Source: Wolbachia endosymbiont (group A) of Longitarsus flavicornis (GTDB lineage Bacteria > Pseudomonadota > Alphaproteobacteria > Rickettsiales > Anaplasmataceae). From it: a stretch of DNA of 64,000 bases. Positions 49,838 through 59,539 of the stretch are shown here, piece after piece (the stretch's first letter is position 1; every line of letters starts with the position of its first letter). The notes below the pieces were generated by a model. That model saw nothing but the letters and a program-made list of their open reading frames with translations, ran no database searches and was not told where the DNA came from. The position numbers were made by a program, and so were the translations under genes. The DNA is taken from assembly GCF_963931955.1 (NCBI RefSeq), contig NZ_OZ008337.1, positions 1,302,001 through 1,366,000 of the forward strand, read 5' to 3'.

Positions 49838-51544
49838 ATGAACATTTTCAAAAGGGCTTCTTCCTTAATTTTGAGTAAATTAAACGAGTTGAAGCAAAGG
49901 GGTATTATAAATACAGATACAACAAACTTTATCGTAGAACCCCCAAGTAACAGAGCACATGGAGACATTTACACAAACGTTGCCATGGTGCTTGCAAAGC
50001 ATGAAAAGAAGAATCCCATTGAAATTGCAGAGGTTTTAGCCAAAGAATTTGAACTTTTTGATGAAGTTGCAAAAGTGGAAATAGCGGGCCCTGGTTTCAT
50101 CAACATACACTTAAAAATAAAAGTATGGCATGGGATTTTAAAACAAATAAATGAGCTAAAAACAGAGTTTGGCACCCTAGATATAGGGAACAATCAGGCC
50201 ATCAATGTTGAATTTGTATCTGCAAATCCAACTGGTCCACTGCATATTGGTCATGCAAGAGGGGCAGTATTTGGTGACGTTCTGGCAAACTTACTAAAAA
50301 AAGTTGGTTATAAAGTTACTAAGGAATACTATATTAACGATGCTGGAGCGCAGATAGATACACTAATAAAGTCAGTATATCTGCGGTACAAAGAAGCTCT
50401 GGGAGAAAAAATCAGTATAGAAAAAGGTTTATACCCAGGTGAATATTTAAAACCGATAGGGGAGGAGCTGGCCAAAAAATATGACAAGGAGCTTCTAAAA
50501 AAGCAAGATAATCAGATAATTAGAGACTATACTTTAAGTTCTATCTTAGAACTTATAAAGGAAGACATGAACTTGCTTGGAGTAAATCATGATGTTTTTA
50601 CTTCAGAGTATGAGCTACAAAAAAGTGGCAAAATTGAAGAGAGTATAAAGATATTGTCTGACAAGGGTCTAGTGTATGAAGGGTACTTGGAGAAACCAAA
50701 AGGCAAAGAAAGCGAAAATTGGACTTCCAGAAAAGAAATGTTATTTCGCTCTACAAAATTTGGTGATGACGTTGACCGCGCACTGAAAAAAGAGGACGGC
50801 AGTTGGACTTATTTTGCCTCGGATATTGCTTACCATTTTGATAAGATATCACGTGGTTTTAACAATATGATCTTAGAGGTTGGTAGTGACCACGGCGGTT
50901 ATGTCAAAAGACTCAAAGCAGTCGTCTCTGCGCTCAGTGATGATCAAGCAAAAATAGAGGTAAAACTGCATAATATTGTGAATTTTTTCGAGAACGGCAA
51001 ACCTGTTAAGATGTCCAAAAGATCAGGAAACTTCCTCACAGCAAGAGATGTAGTGGAAGAAGTTGGCAGGGACATAACTCGTTTTATAATGTTAACACGC
51101 AAGAATGATATGGTCTTGGACTTTGATTTTGCTAAAGTTAAAGAACAGTCAAAAGACAACCCTATTTTTTACGTGCAATATGCGCATGCTCGTGCTCACT
51201 CATTAATGCGTAATGCTCCAAAAGAGCTCCCAACAGCAGATTCTTCACTTTTAAAGACCGATGGGGAGCTCTTCCTCATAAAAACCTTAGCAAAGTGGCC
51301 AAATGTGATAGAAACTGCAGCAAGGCTTTATGAGCCACACAGAATTACTTTCTACTTACTTGAAGTTGCAGAAGCGTTTCACGTTTTATGGGGGTATGGC
51401 AAGAGTGATTTAAACATGCGGTTCATACTGGAAGACAACTTAAACCTCACCGCTGCAAGAATGTTTCTCGTACAAGCCTTAGCGCACGTCATCGCTTCTG
51501 GACTTTCTATCTTCAATATAGAGCCTTTGGAAGAGATGAGTTGA
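49838..51544 (+). CDS. argS: Arginyl-tRNA synthetase
   Basis: 568 residues from the ATG at 49838 (a TTG at 49835 adds one). Class I synthetase that charges tRNA-Arg. The N-terminal Add-1 domain is followed by [19 protein letters not shown] with HIGH at 136-139, then [37 protein letters not shown] and KMSKRSGNF (391-399). The C-terminal DALR domain ends [18 protein letters not shown] full-length housekeeping gene. A diverged copy of its last 110 bp lies at 52152-52256. A cognate tRNA-Arg(CCT) gene is about 5 kb downstream. Confidence 0.97.
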   Translation: MNIFKRASSLILSKLNELKQRGIINTDTTNFIVEPPSNRAHGDIYTNVAMVLAKHEKKNPIEIAEVLAKEFELFDEVAKVEIAGPGFINIHLKIKVWHGILKQINELKTEFGTLDIGNNQAINVEFVSANPTGPLHIGHARGAVFGDVLANLLKKVGYKVTKEYYINDAGAQIDTLIKSVYLRYKEALGEKISIEKGLYPGEYLKPIGEELAKKYDKELLKKQDNQIIRDYTLSSILELIKEDMNLLGVNHDVFTSEYELQKSGKIEESIKILSDKGLVYEGYLEKPKGKESENWTSRKEMLFRSTKFGDDVDRALKKEDGSWTYFASDIAYHFDKISRGFNNMILEVGSDHGGYVKRLKAVVSALSDDQAKIEVKLHNIVNFFENGKPVKMSKRSGNFLTARDVVEEVGRDITRFIMLTRKNDMVLDFDFAKVKEQSKDNPIFYVQYAHARAHSLMRNAPKELPTADSSLLKTDGELFLIKTLAKWPNVIETAARLYEPHRITFYLLEVAEAFHVLWGYGKSDLNMRFILEDNLNLTAARMFLVQALAHVIASGLSIFNIEPLEEMS

Positions 51545-51583
51545 TTTTTTTATGCAAGATTGTTTTTTCAACGAATAGAGAAG

Positions 51584-51612
51584 TTGACAAAATTAAGTAA
51601 AAATGTTATAGT
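51584..51612 (+). promoter_or_regulatory. Sigma-70 promoter of the toxin-antitoxin locus
   Basis: TTGACA (51584-51589), a 17-bp spacer, then TATAGT (51607-51612). The start codon at 51639 is 27 bp downstream. This is the best consensus promoter I find in the window. Confidence 0.8.
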
Positions 51613-51638
51613 TTATAGTAGTATTTTCTGGTTAATAT

Positions 51639-51863
51639 ATGGCTCACAGTCAAAAAAAGCTCAATGTTAATGTAAGTTTTGACAGTAAATTGGCTCAGTA
51701 TCTTACAGAAATGGCAGAGACTCAAAATAAAACTATTCCTGAAGTTTTAGTAGATTTAGTGGAAGAAGAGTTCGAAGAAGATGTAGAGCTATCCAAAATA
51801 GCTGACGATCGCCTCTCTGAAGGTGAAGAAGAAGTAGAGGATGATGAAAACATCTGGAAATAA
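51639..51863 (+). CDS. RelB/ParD-like antitoxin
   Basis: 74 residues. A ribbon-helix-helix-like start (KKLNVNVSFDSKLAQYLTEM, about 6-25), a helix (NKTIPEVLVDLVEEEFEED) and an acidic tail (ELSKIADDRLSEGEEEVEDD). This fits small antitoxins that bind their own promoter and wrap the toxin. The toxin gene overlaps its end by 23 bases but is broken. It has its own strong promoter. Antitoxin identity depends on the pairing with the RelE-like remnant. Confidence 0.72.
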   Translation: MAHSQKKLNVNVSFDSKLAQYLTEMAETQNKTIPEVLVDLVEEEFEEDVELSKIADDRLSEGEEEVEDDENIWK

Positions 51864-52143
51864 AACTTACACTATAAAATTCTTAAAAAATGTTATTGAA
51901 AAAGAAATTCCAGCTCTTCCGGCAAAGATTAAATTAATGGTTCAGGAGGCCATAAAGAACGCCTTACAGTTGATCCTTTTAATCTAGGAAAGCCTTTATG
52001 TCATAGCTTTAGAGGGCAATATAGGATAAGGGTTAGCAACTACCGTATATATTTACAGCATAAATCATTCAGAGCGCAGAGTACTTATTACTGCAGTGGG
52101 GCATAGAAAAAACATTTACAAACACAGGAGATTACACAATTAA
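51841..52143 (+). pseudogene. RelE-like toxin, two frameshifts
   Basis: Begins MMKTSGNKTYTIKFLKNVIE and continues IPALPAKIKLMVQEAIK. A lost A at about 51954-51956 shifts the frame; the natural continuation is ERLTVDPFNLGKPLCHSF, RGQYRIRVSNYRI. An extra base in TATATAT (52045-52051) shifts it again, after which YSINHSERRVLITAVGHRKN follows. RG.YR.RV..YR and VL...VGHR are the RelE/ParE toxin motifs. With both shifts it cannot be made as an active toxin. The antitoxin frame remains open. Confidence 0.82.
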
Positions 52144-52151
52144 AAATATAA

Positions 52152-52256
52152 GAAGACAACTTAAACCTTACCGCTGCAACTCGTGCAAGCCTTAGATCGC
52201 TTCTGGACTTTCCATCTTTAATATAGAACCTCTGGAAGAAATGAGTTGATTTTTTT
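52152..52256 (+). repeat. Diverged copy of the argS 3' end
   Basis: GAAGACAACTTAAACCTTAC, then CGTGCAAGCCTTAG, ATCGCTTCTGGACTTTCCAT, GAAGAAATGAGTTGATTTTT: the end of argS (51431-51550) with substitutions and two deletions of about 8-12 bp. It lies directly after the broken toxin gene and before the next ankyrin gene. So the toxin-antitoxin block is flanked by two argS tails. Confidence 0.85.
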
Positions 52257-52305
52257 TTGTTACAATATGTAATGATCAAAATATTATTCAAAGTAGGGTA
52301 AAGTT

Positions 52306-52582
52306 ATGACAATCAGTTTTAGGGAGTATTCAACTGTATTCACTGAAGTTGCGGAACAGACAGATTTAAATGGAAATAACATAATTGAAAGAATAAAAGG
52401 GCAGTTTAAATCACGCCAAAGTGACTATGAGGAGTGGCAAGCAGCCAATTTTCATGTGGACTTCTTATTTCAATCTATTCTTTGTCAAGGTAACGAAGAA
52501 GATAAACACACGTTATTACATTTAGCTGCTCACACAGGCCGTATCAAGATAATCAAAGCTCTAATAAAAAAAGGGGCAGATG
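52306..52582 (+). CDS. Ankyrin gene, 5' exon before group II intron copy 2
   Basis: 92 codons from the ATG at 52306 (MTISFREYSTVFTEVAEQ). The last part is an ankyrin repeat (HTLLHLAAHTGRIKIIKALI) that stops at KKGAD where the intron begins. Spliced to 54453 it continues VNAVSQNHKNTPLHVAIGEI in frame. The total is 277 + 446 = 723 nt, encoding 240 residues and a stop. Both exons are undamaged, unlike the copy-1 host gene, so this protein should be made if the intron splices. Confidence 0.8.
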
Positions 52583-54452
52583 GTGTGCCGTAGAGACACA
52601 AAGAATGTTCAAGTAAGAGCAAACTAAGTGCAAAAGCTGCACAGTAGATGAGGGTAGGTCCCTCGGAGCCGGTTTACAAGAGCAGGCTTCAAACAACCAT
52701 AAGCTGCTTTGGTAAAGAGCCAAGGTAGTGAGCGTTATGGAAAAGGCATAATTATATGTCATGTAAGGAATAGAGAGATGAACGAAAGTGAACCACTGAT
52801 GAAGTGTCGAAACCTTTTAAATGACGTCAAAACCAGGGGGTCGTTTGTAACCTGGGATAAATCTATCGGGAGCTTGTTTACTGGATAGATGGCGTCCGGC
52901 ATAAAGGTGGCATGAATCTATTTCAGGCTATTGTGTGGAACTACGGGAACCTGTCGTTTCGATGATAAGGGAGAAATCCAAGGAGCTAAACTCTAAGGAT
53001 GAGAGTACCGATGCGAAAAACAGGGGCGGATCAGCTCGTAGTAGTGAAGAAGTTTCTGTAATGGAAATGGAGCGAAGGAGCTGAGTTATTCAGTTTTAAT
53101 TATGTATCAACCGAAAGGGAGGAGTTAATGAATAAAACAAAGTCTTTTGATATACCAAAGCAACTTATTTGTAGGGCTTATAAACAAGTATCGAAAAATA
53201 AAGGTGCGGCTGGTGTGGATGAGGTTTCGATAACAAAGTTTGAAGAAAATCTAAAAGATAATCTGTACAAACTATGGAATAGGATGTCATCCGGAAGTTA
53301 TTTTCCAGAGCCGGTAAAAGCTGTTGCGATACCAAAAGATACAGGAGGGCAAAGAATTTTATGTGTTCCTTCAGTATTCGACAGGATAGGGCAAACGGCT
53401 GCTGCTATGTATCTAGAGCCGCTGGTAGAACCAAAATTTCATGAGGATTCATATGGTTATAGACCAAATAAGTCTGCACTGGATGCGGTAGATACAGCTC
53501 GTAAAAGATGCTGGAGGTACGATTGGACGATAGATCTTGATATATCTGGATTTTTCGACAATTTGGACCACGGCTTGGCATTGCAAGCTATCAAAAAGCA
53601 CACAGACTGCAAATGGGTCATACTGTATGTTGAGAGGTGGATGAAAGCCCCCATTCAGCAAGCAGATGGCAGTAAGGTAGTTAGGGATAAAGGAGTTCCG
53701 CAAGGAGGTTCAGTTAGCCCAATCATCTCTAATATATTCATGCATCATGTGTTTGATATATGGATGAAAAAGAACTACCCGACAGTACCATTTGAGAGGT
53801 ATGTGGATGATGCGATAGTGCACTGCAGAACAGAGAAACAGGCAGAGTTTGTGAAAGTAATGATCGAAGAAAGATTGGCTGAGTATAAGTTGAAATTGCA
53901 TCCTGAAAAGACACAGATAGTGTACTGTAAGGATGACAATAGGAGTGGTGAATTTCCTAAACAAAGTTTTAATTTTCTGGGTTACACATTCAGACCCAGG
54001 TTAGCAAGAAATAAAATAGGGAAGTATTTTGTTTCATTTCTTCCAGCAATTAGCAACAAGGCCAAGAAAAAGATTACTACAACCATAAGGTCATGGAAAA
54101 TGCTACGAAATACGCATATAACATTAGAGGAGATATCAGGAAAAGTAAATCCAATAGTCAGAGGCTGGTATCAGTACTATGGCAAATTTTACAGAACTGA
54201 AGTATACAAATCTCTAAAGAATATAGAGCGGCATCTAGAAAAGTGGGTGAAAAGGAAATATAAGAGACTCAGGAGTCACGGAAGACTAGCAAGACAATTT
54301 CTAGGAAAGGTGAGAAAGAGGTCTCCGGATATTTTCTATCACTGGACACTAGGGTTAGGCCAAAAGGCTGAATAATGGAAGCTGTATAAATCGAGAGGTT
54401 TACGTACAGTTTTGCGAGAGACTGGTGGGGAAGTTCCACTGGTCTACTCTCC
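52583..54452 (+). mobile_element. Group II intron, copy 2 (1,870 bp)
   Basis: Same length as copy 1, same internal offsets (RT start 545 bp in, RT stop 77 bp before the end), same domain V (about 54379-54413), and apparently the same sequence throughout. It again starts GTGTG and lies after AAAAAAAGG(G)GCAGATG. Both host sites encode the same ankyrin motif, KKGADVNA. The near-identity implies recent movement or gene conversion. Confidence 0.92.
53128..54375 (+). CDS. Group II intron reverse transcriptase/maturase, copy 2
   Basis: 415 residues, identical in protein sequence to the copy at 17196-18443: RT motifs through YVDD (225-228), a maturase domain and no HNH endonuclease. Either copy could serve both introns in trans. 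The start is preceded by GGGAGGAG. Confidence 0.95.
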   Translation: MNKTKSFDIPKQLICRAYKQVSKNKGAAGVDEVSITKFEENLKDNLYKLWNRMSSGSYFPEPVKAVAIPKDTGGQRILCVPSVFDRIGQTAAAMYLEPLVEPKFHEDSYGYRPNKSALDAVDTARKRCWRYDWTIDLDISGFFDNLDHGLALQAIKKHTDCKWVILYVERWMKAPIQQADGSKVVRDKGVPQGGSVSPIISNIFMHHVFDIWMKKNYPTVPFERYVDDAIVHCRTEKQAEFVKVMIEERLAEYKLKLHPEKTQIVYCKDDNRSGEFPKQSFNFLGYTFRPRLARNKIGKYFVSFLPAISNKAKKKITTTIRSWKMLRNTHITLEEISGKVNPIVRGWYQYYGKFYRTEVYKSLKNIERHLEKWVKRKYKRLRSHGRLARQFLGKVRKRSPDIFYHWTLGLGQKAE

Positions 54453-54898
54453 TTAATGCAGTGAGTCAAAATCATAAAAATACTCCTTTGCATGTGGCTA
54501 TTGGCGAGATAGATGTAATAAATGCTCTATTAGACAAGGGTGCAAAGGTTAATGCAGTGAATAAATTGGGAGATACTCCTTTGCATATAGCTGTTAAGGA
54601 TGGCAATGTAAATTTAGTAAAGGCTCTATTAGATAAGGGTGCAAATTTTTTATTAAAGAATAAAGATGGCAAGACTCCAAAAGACTTAGCTATAGATGAT
54701 AGAATAAAAAAGCTTCTGAAAGAATCTACATCAGCAACCCAAAAAGGTATTTACGCCGGTAGTGCAACCGCATTATTAGGCACTGCAGCAGCAGCACTAG
54801 CAGTTGGTGGTGTTACATATATGATGTTAAAGCCTAGTACTGAAATGGATGAAGTGAAAGAAGAACAAGGCATAACTGGTGATGAGCGGAAAGTATAG
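54453..54898 (+). CDS. Ankyrin gene, 3' exon with membrane tail
   Basis: Continues the 52306 gene after splicing. It has ankyrin repeats NTPLHVAIGEIDVINALLDK, DTPLHIAVKDGNVNLVKALL and KTPKDLAIDDRI. A hydrophobic segment follows (TALLGTAAAALAVGGVTYMM), then an acidic tail (EMDEVKEEQG). The combined protein is a 240-residue ankyrin protein anchored near its C terminus. An unspliced start inside the intron (GTG at 54425) is possible but would add intron-derived residues. Confidence 0.82.
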
Positions 54899-54923
54899 CC
54901 GCTTGATCTGCTGGATCCCAGTG

Positions 54924-55366
54924 GGCTTTGTTGCATAGCGTTCAGGAAAACTAGCAGTTACTGACAAAATTCATTATAAAATAGCCATTTAACTGCTTAA
55001 AGAAAAAATATGCCACAGAAAATGAAAGTCAGTAACCAAAACGAATATAACAAATTCCTTGAAAAAAGGGGAAATATTTTTCACTTCATTAACGAAGCAA
55101 TTGAAAATTGGTATGAAAATAGTCCAAAAATGCAAGGCGGCAGCTATATTTACAGTGATAAAGTTGTAATTTTGGTGCATATAATCGTCAATCTCTTTAG
55201 AATTGGTTTAAGACAAACAGTCGGATTTATAAAAGGATATTTGCAACAAATAGGAAAAGATTTGCAGCTATTCGCAAGCTTCAAAAAAAACTTAATATTA
55301 AGATCAATGATTGCAGAAAATAATATGAAAGATATTGAAGTTGCCGTAGATAGCACAAATTTATAA
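54924..55366 (+). pseudogene. IS5-type transposase remnant
   Basis: Starts with the terminal repeat GGCTTTGTTGCATAGCG (54924 onward). The frame 55010-55366 gives MPQKMKVSNQNEYNKFLEKR and IHFINE-type N-terminal transposase sequence, then shifts: IGKDLQLFASFKKN should read FAAIRKLQKKLNIKINDC, one frame over. It ends soon after EVAVDST, where the DDE domain begins. The right half of the element is missing. A relic. Confidence 0.78.
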
Positions 55367-55433
55367 CATGTATTAAACAAGACTTGACCTGACACTTTAA
55401 AAAAGTAAGTTAAAAATAAAGGAGTGTTAGATA

Positions 55434-55738
55434 TGAGTACAATACAGACAAAAATATTAAAACCAAAGCTAGAGAACTAGCAAAACAACTAGGAAATGTG
55501 TCTCAAGCATGCAAAGTGATGGGATACTCAAGAGATACATTTTATCGCTTTAAGGAGTTATATGAAAATGAAGGAGAAGAAGCATTACATGAAATAAGTA
55601 AGAAAAAACCGCTATTAGCAAACAGAGTTTCCGACGATATAGAAAGAGCAGATAGCAACAGAATTTCCAGCATATGGGCAAGAAAGAGCTGCAAATGAAC
55701 TGAGAAAAAGAGGTATCCCAAGGAGGATGTATGGCTTC
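55434..55738 (+). pseudogene. IS481-type transposase remnant
   Basis: The HTH part ([39 protein letters not shown]) is typical of IS481-family transposases. One frameshift lies just after the start ([18 protein letters not shown] is in another frame) and one after RVSDDIE, where [20 protein letters not shown] continues. The DDE catalytic domain is absent. A short 5' relic next to the IS5-type relic. Confidence 0.8.
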
Positions 55739-55842
55739 TAAGAAACTCCCTCAACTAGTTCCACAATGTTCGTACAGTTGTGCATAGGATGACAAAAGAG
55801 TAAACTTTATCTATGTGAGCTATATCTTATAACAATTCCAGA

Positions 55843-56616
55843 CTAGATTATTTTCTTGCAGCGAATAAGTGGAAACTTTTCGCTTAACTGTAGAGTAGAA
55901 GAGAGCTCACTAAAAAACTTTGCTAGCGTATCATCTTTAGGCTTATGGTATATATCGCTAGAAACTCCTGATTGAATAATTTTACCATTTTTCATTACGT
56001 AGATAAAATCTGCAACTTTCAATGCTTCTTGCGGGTCATGAGTTACCATTAGCACAGGGATATTTTTACTTCTAAAAAGGGACAATATATGTTGTCTTAT
56101 TCGGCACTTGAGCAGTATATCTAAATTAGAAAATGGTTCATCTAACAACACAACATCAGGGTTTTGTGCCATCACTCTTGCTATTGCAACTAATTGTTGC
56201 TGTCCTCCAGATAAGGCGTTAGGGTACATATTTTCGTATTTTTCTATATTGAGTAACTTCAAAATTTCCAATGCAATTAGGTGCTTTTCTCTCTTGGAAG
56301 AGCTGCGGATAGCAAAGGTTATATTTTCTACTACTGTTTTATGAGGAAATAATGCAGAATGCTGAAAAATCAATCCGATATTTCTATGCTCTATAGCGAC
56401 TGATGCCTTATTGCTTGCAACTAACCTATCATTTATAAAAATAGTTCCAGATTTTGGATTTTCTATCCCCGCAATTAATTTCAAAATTGTTGACTTGCCA
56501 CAGCCAGAATGCCCCAATAAACATGCAACATTTCCTTTCTTTACTTTAATGTTTATATTGTTTAAAGCAAAGTCGTTTTGATTGTTATAGAAATAACCAA
56601 TGTTGTTAACTAGCAT
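55843..56616 (-). CDS. ABC transporter ATPase, iron(III)/FbpC type
   Basis: 257 residues. Walker A GHSGCGKST (35-43), Q loop LIFQHSALFPH (82-92), signature LSGGQQQ (135-141), Walker B VVLLDEPFSNLD (155-166) and MVTHDPQEAL. The HSALFPH...TVVENITF spacing and the VMKNGKIIQSG end resemble FbpC/PotA-type importers; in Rickettsiales this is usually the iron uptake ATPase. No TOBE extension, and no permease partner is in the window, so the substrate is inferred. The gene is isolated and runs toward the IS remnants. Confidence 0.85.
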   Translation of the reverse strand: MLVNNIGYFYNNQNDFALNNINIKVKKGNVACLLGHSGCGKSTILKLIAGIENPKSGTIFINDRLVASNKASVAIEHRNIGLIFQHSALFPHKTVVENITFAIRSSSKREKHLIALEILKLLNIEKYENMYPNALSGGQQQLVAIARVMAQNPDVVLLDEPFSNLDILLKCRIRQHILSLFRSKNIPVLMVTHDPQEALKVADFIYVMKNGKIIQSGVSSDIYHKPKDDTLAKFFSELSSTLQLSEKFPLIRCKKII

Positions 56617-56764
56617 TAATCTTACTTAAACCATGTTATTAAATATAATAGCATTATACTCAAGAAGTACAGAAATGTTTTTTGTCGTCATAAATTGGTT
56701 ATGCAAGAAATCTAGAAAAGAGAAGGATTTTTTGCTATAACTTTACATAAATGGTAGGAAACAT
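56617..56764. other. Gap between fbpC-like gene and tRNA-Arg
   Basis: 148 bp, divergent. It must hold the promoters of both genes. I see no clear consensus elements. Confidence 0.4.
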
Positions 56765-56841
56765 GGGACTATAGCTCAGCAGGATAGAGCGTTGGACTCC
56801 TAATCCGAAGGTCGTGCGTTCGAATCGCACTAGTCCCACCA
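56765..56841 (+). tRNA. tRNA-Arg (anticodon CCT)
   Basis: 77 nt including an encoded CCA. The acceptor stem GGGACTA/TAGTCCC is perfect, the D arm is GCTC...GAGC, the anticodon stem TTGGA/TCCGA encloses CTCCTAA (anticodon CCT, reading AGG), and the T arm is GTGCG-TTCGAAT-CGCAC. All elements are standard. Confidence 0.97.
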
Positions 56842-56940
56842 CATTAAATTTCATGGAGATTTTTTCTCACAAATACACACACCTTTTTTTGCGGTTTTAA
56901 GATATAAATTCCCTTTAAGTTAATATTTATAGCGAAACAA

Positions 56941-56973
56941 CAACCGTCATCCCGCTGCTTGTTAGCGGGATCT
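56941..56973 (+). repeat. Palindromic repeat (33 bp), copy A
   Basis: Contains the hairpin CCCGCT-GCTTGTT-AGCGGG. An exact inverted copy lies at 58932-58964. Related hairpin words follow at about 56974-57000 (ACCGCGGTGGT). These intergenic palindromes are common in Wolbachia genomes. Confidence 0.85.
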
Positions 56974-57247
56974 AGAGATACCGCGGTGGTATGACGTAGA
57001 GCCAGCATAACACAACACTTTTATACTCACCAACTCAGTATCCTGGATTCCAGTGTCAGCTACTTGCATGACACCGTCATAAAGAGAAGAGATGCTACAG
57101 CGGAAAAGTTGAAAAAGGCAGCTACCACTGAATTGAAATAAGTAGCTACCCAAAGTTCAGTACAACATGGTGTTTGTAAAACTTAATTTGTCGCTTCCTA
57201 GTAATTCTGATATAGTTACTTTAGTTAAAGTCTACAAAAGTTTATAA

Positions 57248-58246
57248 ATGGCAACCTTAAGTGTAAGAGAAGCTTTATGCACAGCAATTAGAGAAGAAAT
57301 GCAAAACGACCCTGATGTGCTTATCATGGGTGAAGAAGTTGCAGAGTATGATGGTGCTTATAAAGTAACGAAAGGATTACTGAAAGAGTTTGGAGAAAGT
57401 AGGGTAATTGATACACCTATTACCGAACATGGATTTGCTGGTCTTGCTGTTGGAGCAGCATTTGCTGGGTTAAAGCCAATCGTTGAGTTTATGACTTTTA
57501 ATTTTTCTATGCAGGCTATTGACCAAATTGTGAATTCCGCAGCAAAAACAAATTATATGTCAGGCGGACAACTTGGATGCCCTGTAGTATTTCGTGGACC
57601 AAATGGCGCTGCAGCAAGAGTTGCTGCACAACACTCTCAATGCTTTGCATCTTGGTATTCGCATATACCGGGGTTAAAAGTAATAGCACCCTATTTTGCC
57701 TCCGATTGCAGAGGTCTGCTTAAAGCTGCAATTCGTGACCCTAATCCGGTAATATTTCTAGAAAACGAAATAGCTTATGGACATGAGCATGAAGTTTCTG
57801 ACTCTGAGCTATCAAACAAAGATTATCTACTTGAGATAGGCAAAGCTGCTGTTATACGGGAAGGAAAGGATGTAACTATCACTGCTTTTTCATTAAAATT
57901 AATGGATGCCTTAAATGCAGCAGATTTACTTTCTGATGAGGGCATAGAAGCTGAAGTTATTGACCTCAGAACCTTAAGACCACTTGACACTCAAACTGTT
58001 ATTAACTCTATTCAGAAGACTAATAGGTTAGTTAGTGTAGAAGAAGGATGGCCATTTGCAGGAATAGGAGCAGAGCTGTCAGCCGTTGTCATGGAACAAG
58101 GATTTGACTACCTTGATGCTCCAGTTATACGCGTAACTGGCGAGGACATCCCCTTACCTTATGCTACGAATCTAGAAAAAAAAGCATTACCACAAGTGGA
58201 AGATATAGTTGAAGCGGTGCATCAGGTCTGTTTTAGAAAAAAATAA
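57248..58246 (+). CDS. pdhB: Pyruvate dehydrogenase E1 component, beta subunit
   Basis: 332 residues, the usual length for the separate E1-beta of alphaproteobacteria. [77 protein letters not shown] and [15 protein letters not shown] are the family signatures, with the E1-beta contribution to the thiamine-diphosphate site. It pairs with PdhA (not in the window) to decarboxylate pyruvate. The gene stands alone between palindromic repeats, as in other Rickettsiales where pdhA and pdhB are separate. Frame intact. Confidence 0.95.
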   Translation: MATLSVREALCTAIREEMQNDPDVLIMGEEVAEYDGAYKVTKGLLKEFGESRVIDTPITEHGFAGLAVGAAFAGLKPIVEFMTFNFSMQAIDQIVNSAAKTNYMSGGQLGCPVVFRGPNGAAARVAAQHSQCFASWYSHIPGLKVIAPYFASDCRGLLKAAIRDPNPVIFLENEIAYGHEHEVSDSELSNKDYLLEIGKAAVIREGKDVTITAFSLKLMDALNAADLLSDEGIEAEVIDLRTLRPLDTQTVINSIQKTNRLVSVEEGWPFAGIGAELSAVVMEQGFDYLDAPVIRVTGEDIPLPYATNLEKKALPQVEDIVEAVHQVCFRKK

Positions 58247-58294
58247 GTTTTAATTTCCAATACGATAAAGAAAGCAACTTATTGACAAAAGGAT

Positions 58295-58639
58295 CTATTT
58301 CTTTTTGTCCACTCCACATTGGTCCATCAAAGAAGTATTTCCACCTATACCACCCATTACTTTTGTCACAATAGTTTTAGCACCGAAAAATACAGCACAA
58401 AATACACCGAGTGCAAAAAGAGCTGGCCATGGCATTCTACCAAATATCGCAAGCAAAGCTGCACCTATTATCACTACGGTCATAAGCGGTCCACCTATTC
58501 CCCAAACGTAGCCAATGATATTACATATTACTTGAGCAGTTGTATCGTCATTAGCGTTAGCAGCACTTCCAACATGAGAGAAAGAAATAAATAATACTAT
58601 AAGAAAAATATTGAAAATTCTCTTGATTGTAGGGTTCAT
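58295..58639 (-). CDS. virB2: VirB2/TrbC-type pilin of the type IV secretion system
   Basis: 114 residues. A signal peptide (IFNIFLIVLFISFSHVGSAA, cleaved near residue 28), then two hydrophobic helices (about 53-69 and 73-90) and a Gly-rich stretch (VMGGIGG). This is the TrbC/VirB2 layout of small pilin subunits that form the pilus. In Rickettsiales the virB2 genes are scattered singly, as here. It lies convergent with pdhB. This system is the likely route for exporting ankyrin and OTU-type effectors of the window. The symbol follows the family; the exact paralogue is unknown. Confidence 0.8.
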   Translation of the reverse strand: MNPTIKRIFNIFLIVLFISFSHVGSAANANDDTTAQVICNIIGYVWGIGGPLMTVVIIGAALLAIFGRMPWPALFALGVFCAVFFGAKTIVTKVMGGIGGNTSLMDQCGVDKKK

Positions 58640-58794
58640 CCCTATACCTTAAATTTAGATATTGCAATTATACCTAAAATACTATAATTTTTAGTAAAAC
58701 TAGCATAAAGATTGAATAACAAGCGGTGCCACAAAAGTAGTTGACACACAACTGCACGAACATTGTAATATGGCACGATATCACATAGTAAACG

Positions 58795-58964
58795 ATGTCA
58801 TCCCAGTGCCCAGACACTGGGATCCATTTTCTTTTTTCTAGATTCCAGCGTCACGCGCTGGAATGACAGCAGTCCTACGTCATACCGCCGCGAACCGTCA
58901 TACCGCGATTCATTCGCGGTATCTCGGCAATAGATCCCGCTAACAAGCAGCGGGATGACGGTTG
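58795..58964. repeat. Cluster of four palindromic elements, incl. copy B of the 33-bp repeat
   Basis: Hairpins: CCCAGTG/CACTGGG (58802-58821), TTCCAGCG/CGCTGGAA (58843-58863), ATACCGCGA/TCGCGGTAT (58900-58922) and CCCGCT/AGCGGG (58936-58954). All are joined by GTCAT or ATGAC words. Positions 58932-58964 are the exact inverse of 56941-56973. Typical Wolbachia intergenic palindromes. Confidence 0.88.
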
Positions 58965-58969
58965 TCGAT

Positions 58970-59152
58970 AAACATTTAAGAAATTTACCAAACGAAAAAA
59001 AAGGCAAAAGAAGCCCTAGTCATTGTCTATTTTCAGTATTGGCGTTTTTTAAGTCTTAAACACTGCAATTTAGCTGCTTTTAAGTGCAACTCACCTTAGT
59101 TTAAATGTTTAAGAAATTTACTAAGCAGAAAAAAAGGCAAAAGAAACCCCGT
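58970..59152 (+). repeat. Direct repeat of about 48 bp
   Basis: TTTAAGAAATTTACC.AA, then an A-run, AAGGCAAAAGAAGCCC at 58974-59018. It recurs at 59107-59151 with a few changes. The copies are 133 bp apart. Confidence 0.8.
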
Positions 59153-59370
59153 GTTAGCTAGTTGTCACTCTCTAATCCTGCAAAATCGGCGTACTATACT
59201 GTCTTAAACGACTTATAAGCGCGTTTCAGCTTATATAGGTAAAAACCCAGAAATGTTGTGAAGACATAAGGTGCACATAGTGCAAAAAATTAAAAATAAG
59301 ACGCCAACTACGTTGTTTTCTTGCTGTTTAATCTGCACAGATGAAGGTAACTGAATACCTTCAGTTTTAT

Positions 59371-59398
59371 GATAAGGGGGCTGGCGGAGTTTGTCAAG
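59371..59398. repeat. Dispersed 28-bp repeat, copy 2
   Basis: Same as 43666-43693 except for one base. GC-rich compared with its surroundings. Here it is preceded by TTCAGTTTTAT. Confidence 0.7.
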
Positions 59399-59539
59399 GA
59401 ATTTTTATGGCTGCGCTGGAATGACATTTGGGAGTTGTGGTCCACTTCTAAATGATAAGAGCCTCAATGAATTTATTAGTTTATTACATGTCTCTTTTCA
59501 TGTATAAATCTATAGAAAGTTTTATACGGAAGTTGTTTT

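Larger units (their letters stand above)
58640..59539. other. Repeat-rich intergenic region upstream of sucB
   Basis: 900 bp with no gene. It holds four palindromes at 58795-58964, a 48-bp direct repeat at 58970 and 59103, and the 28-bp dispersed repeat at 59371-59398. The rest (about 59160-59340) has no open frame or obvious structure. The sucB promoter should lie in the last 100 bp. Confidence 0.6.

Noticed and set aside
56962..57153. 63-codon frame on the - strand upstream of pdhB
   Set aside because: Covers palindromic repeats and has no homology-like features.
58798..59007. 69-codon frame on the - strand in the sucB upstream region
   Set aside because: Made of palindromic repeat sequence. 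Not a gene.
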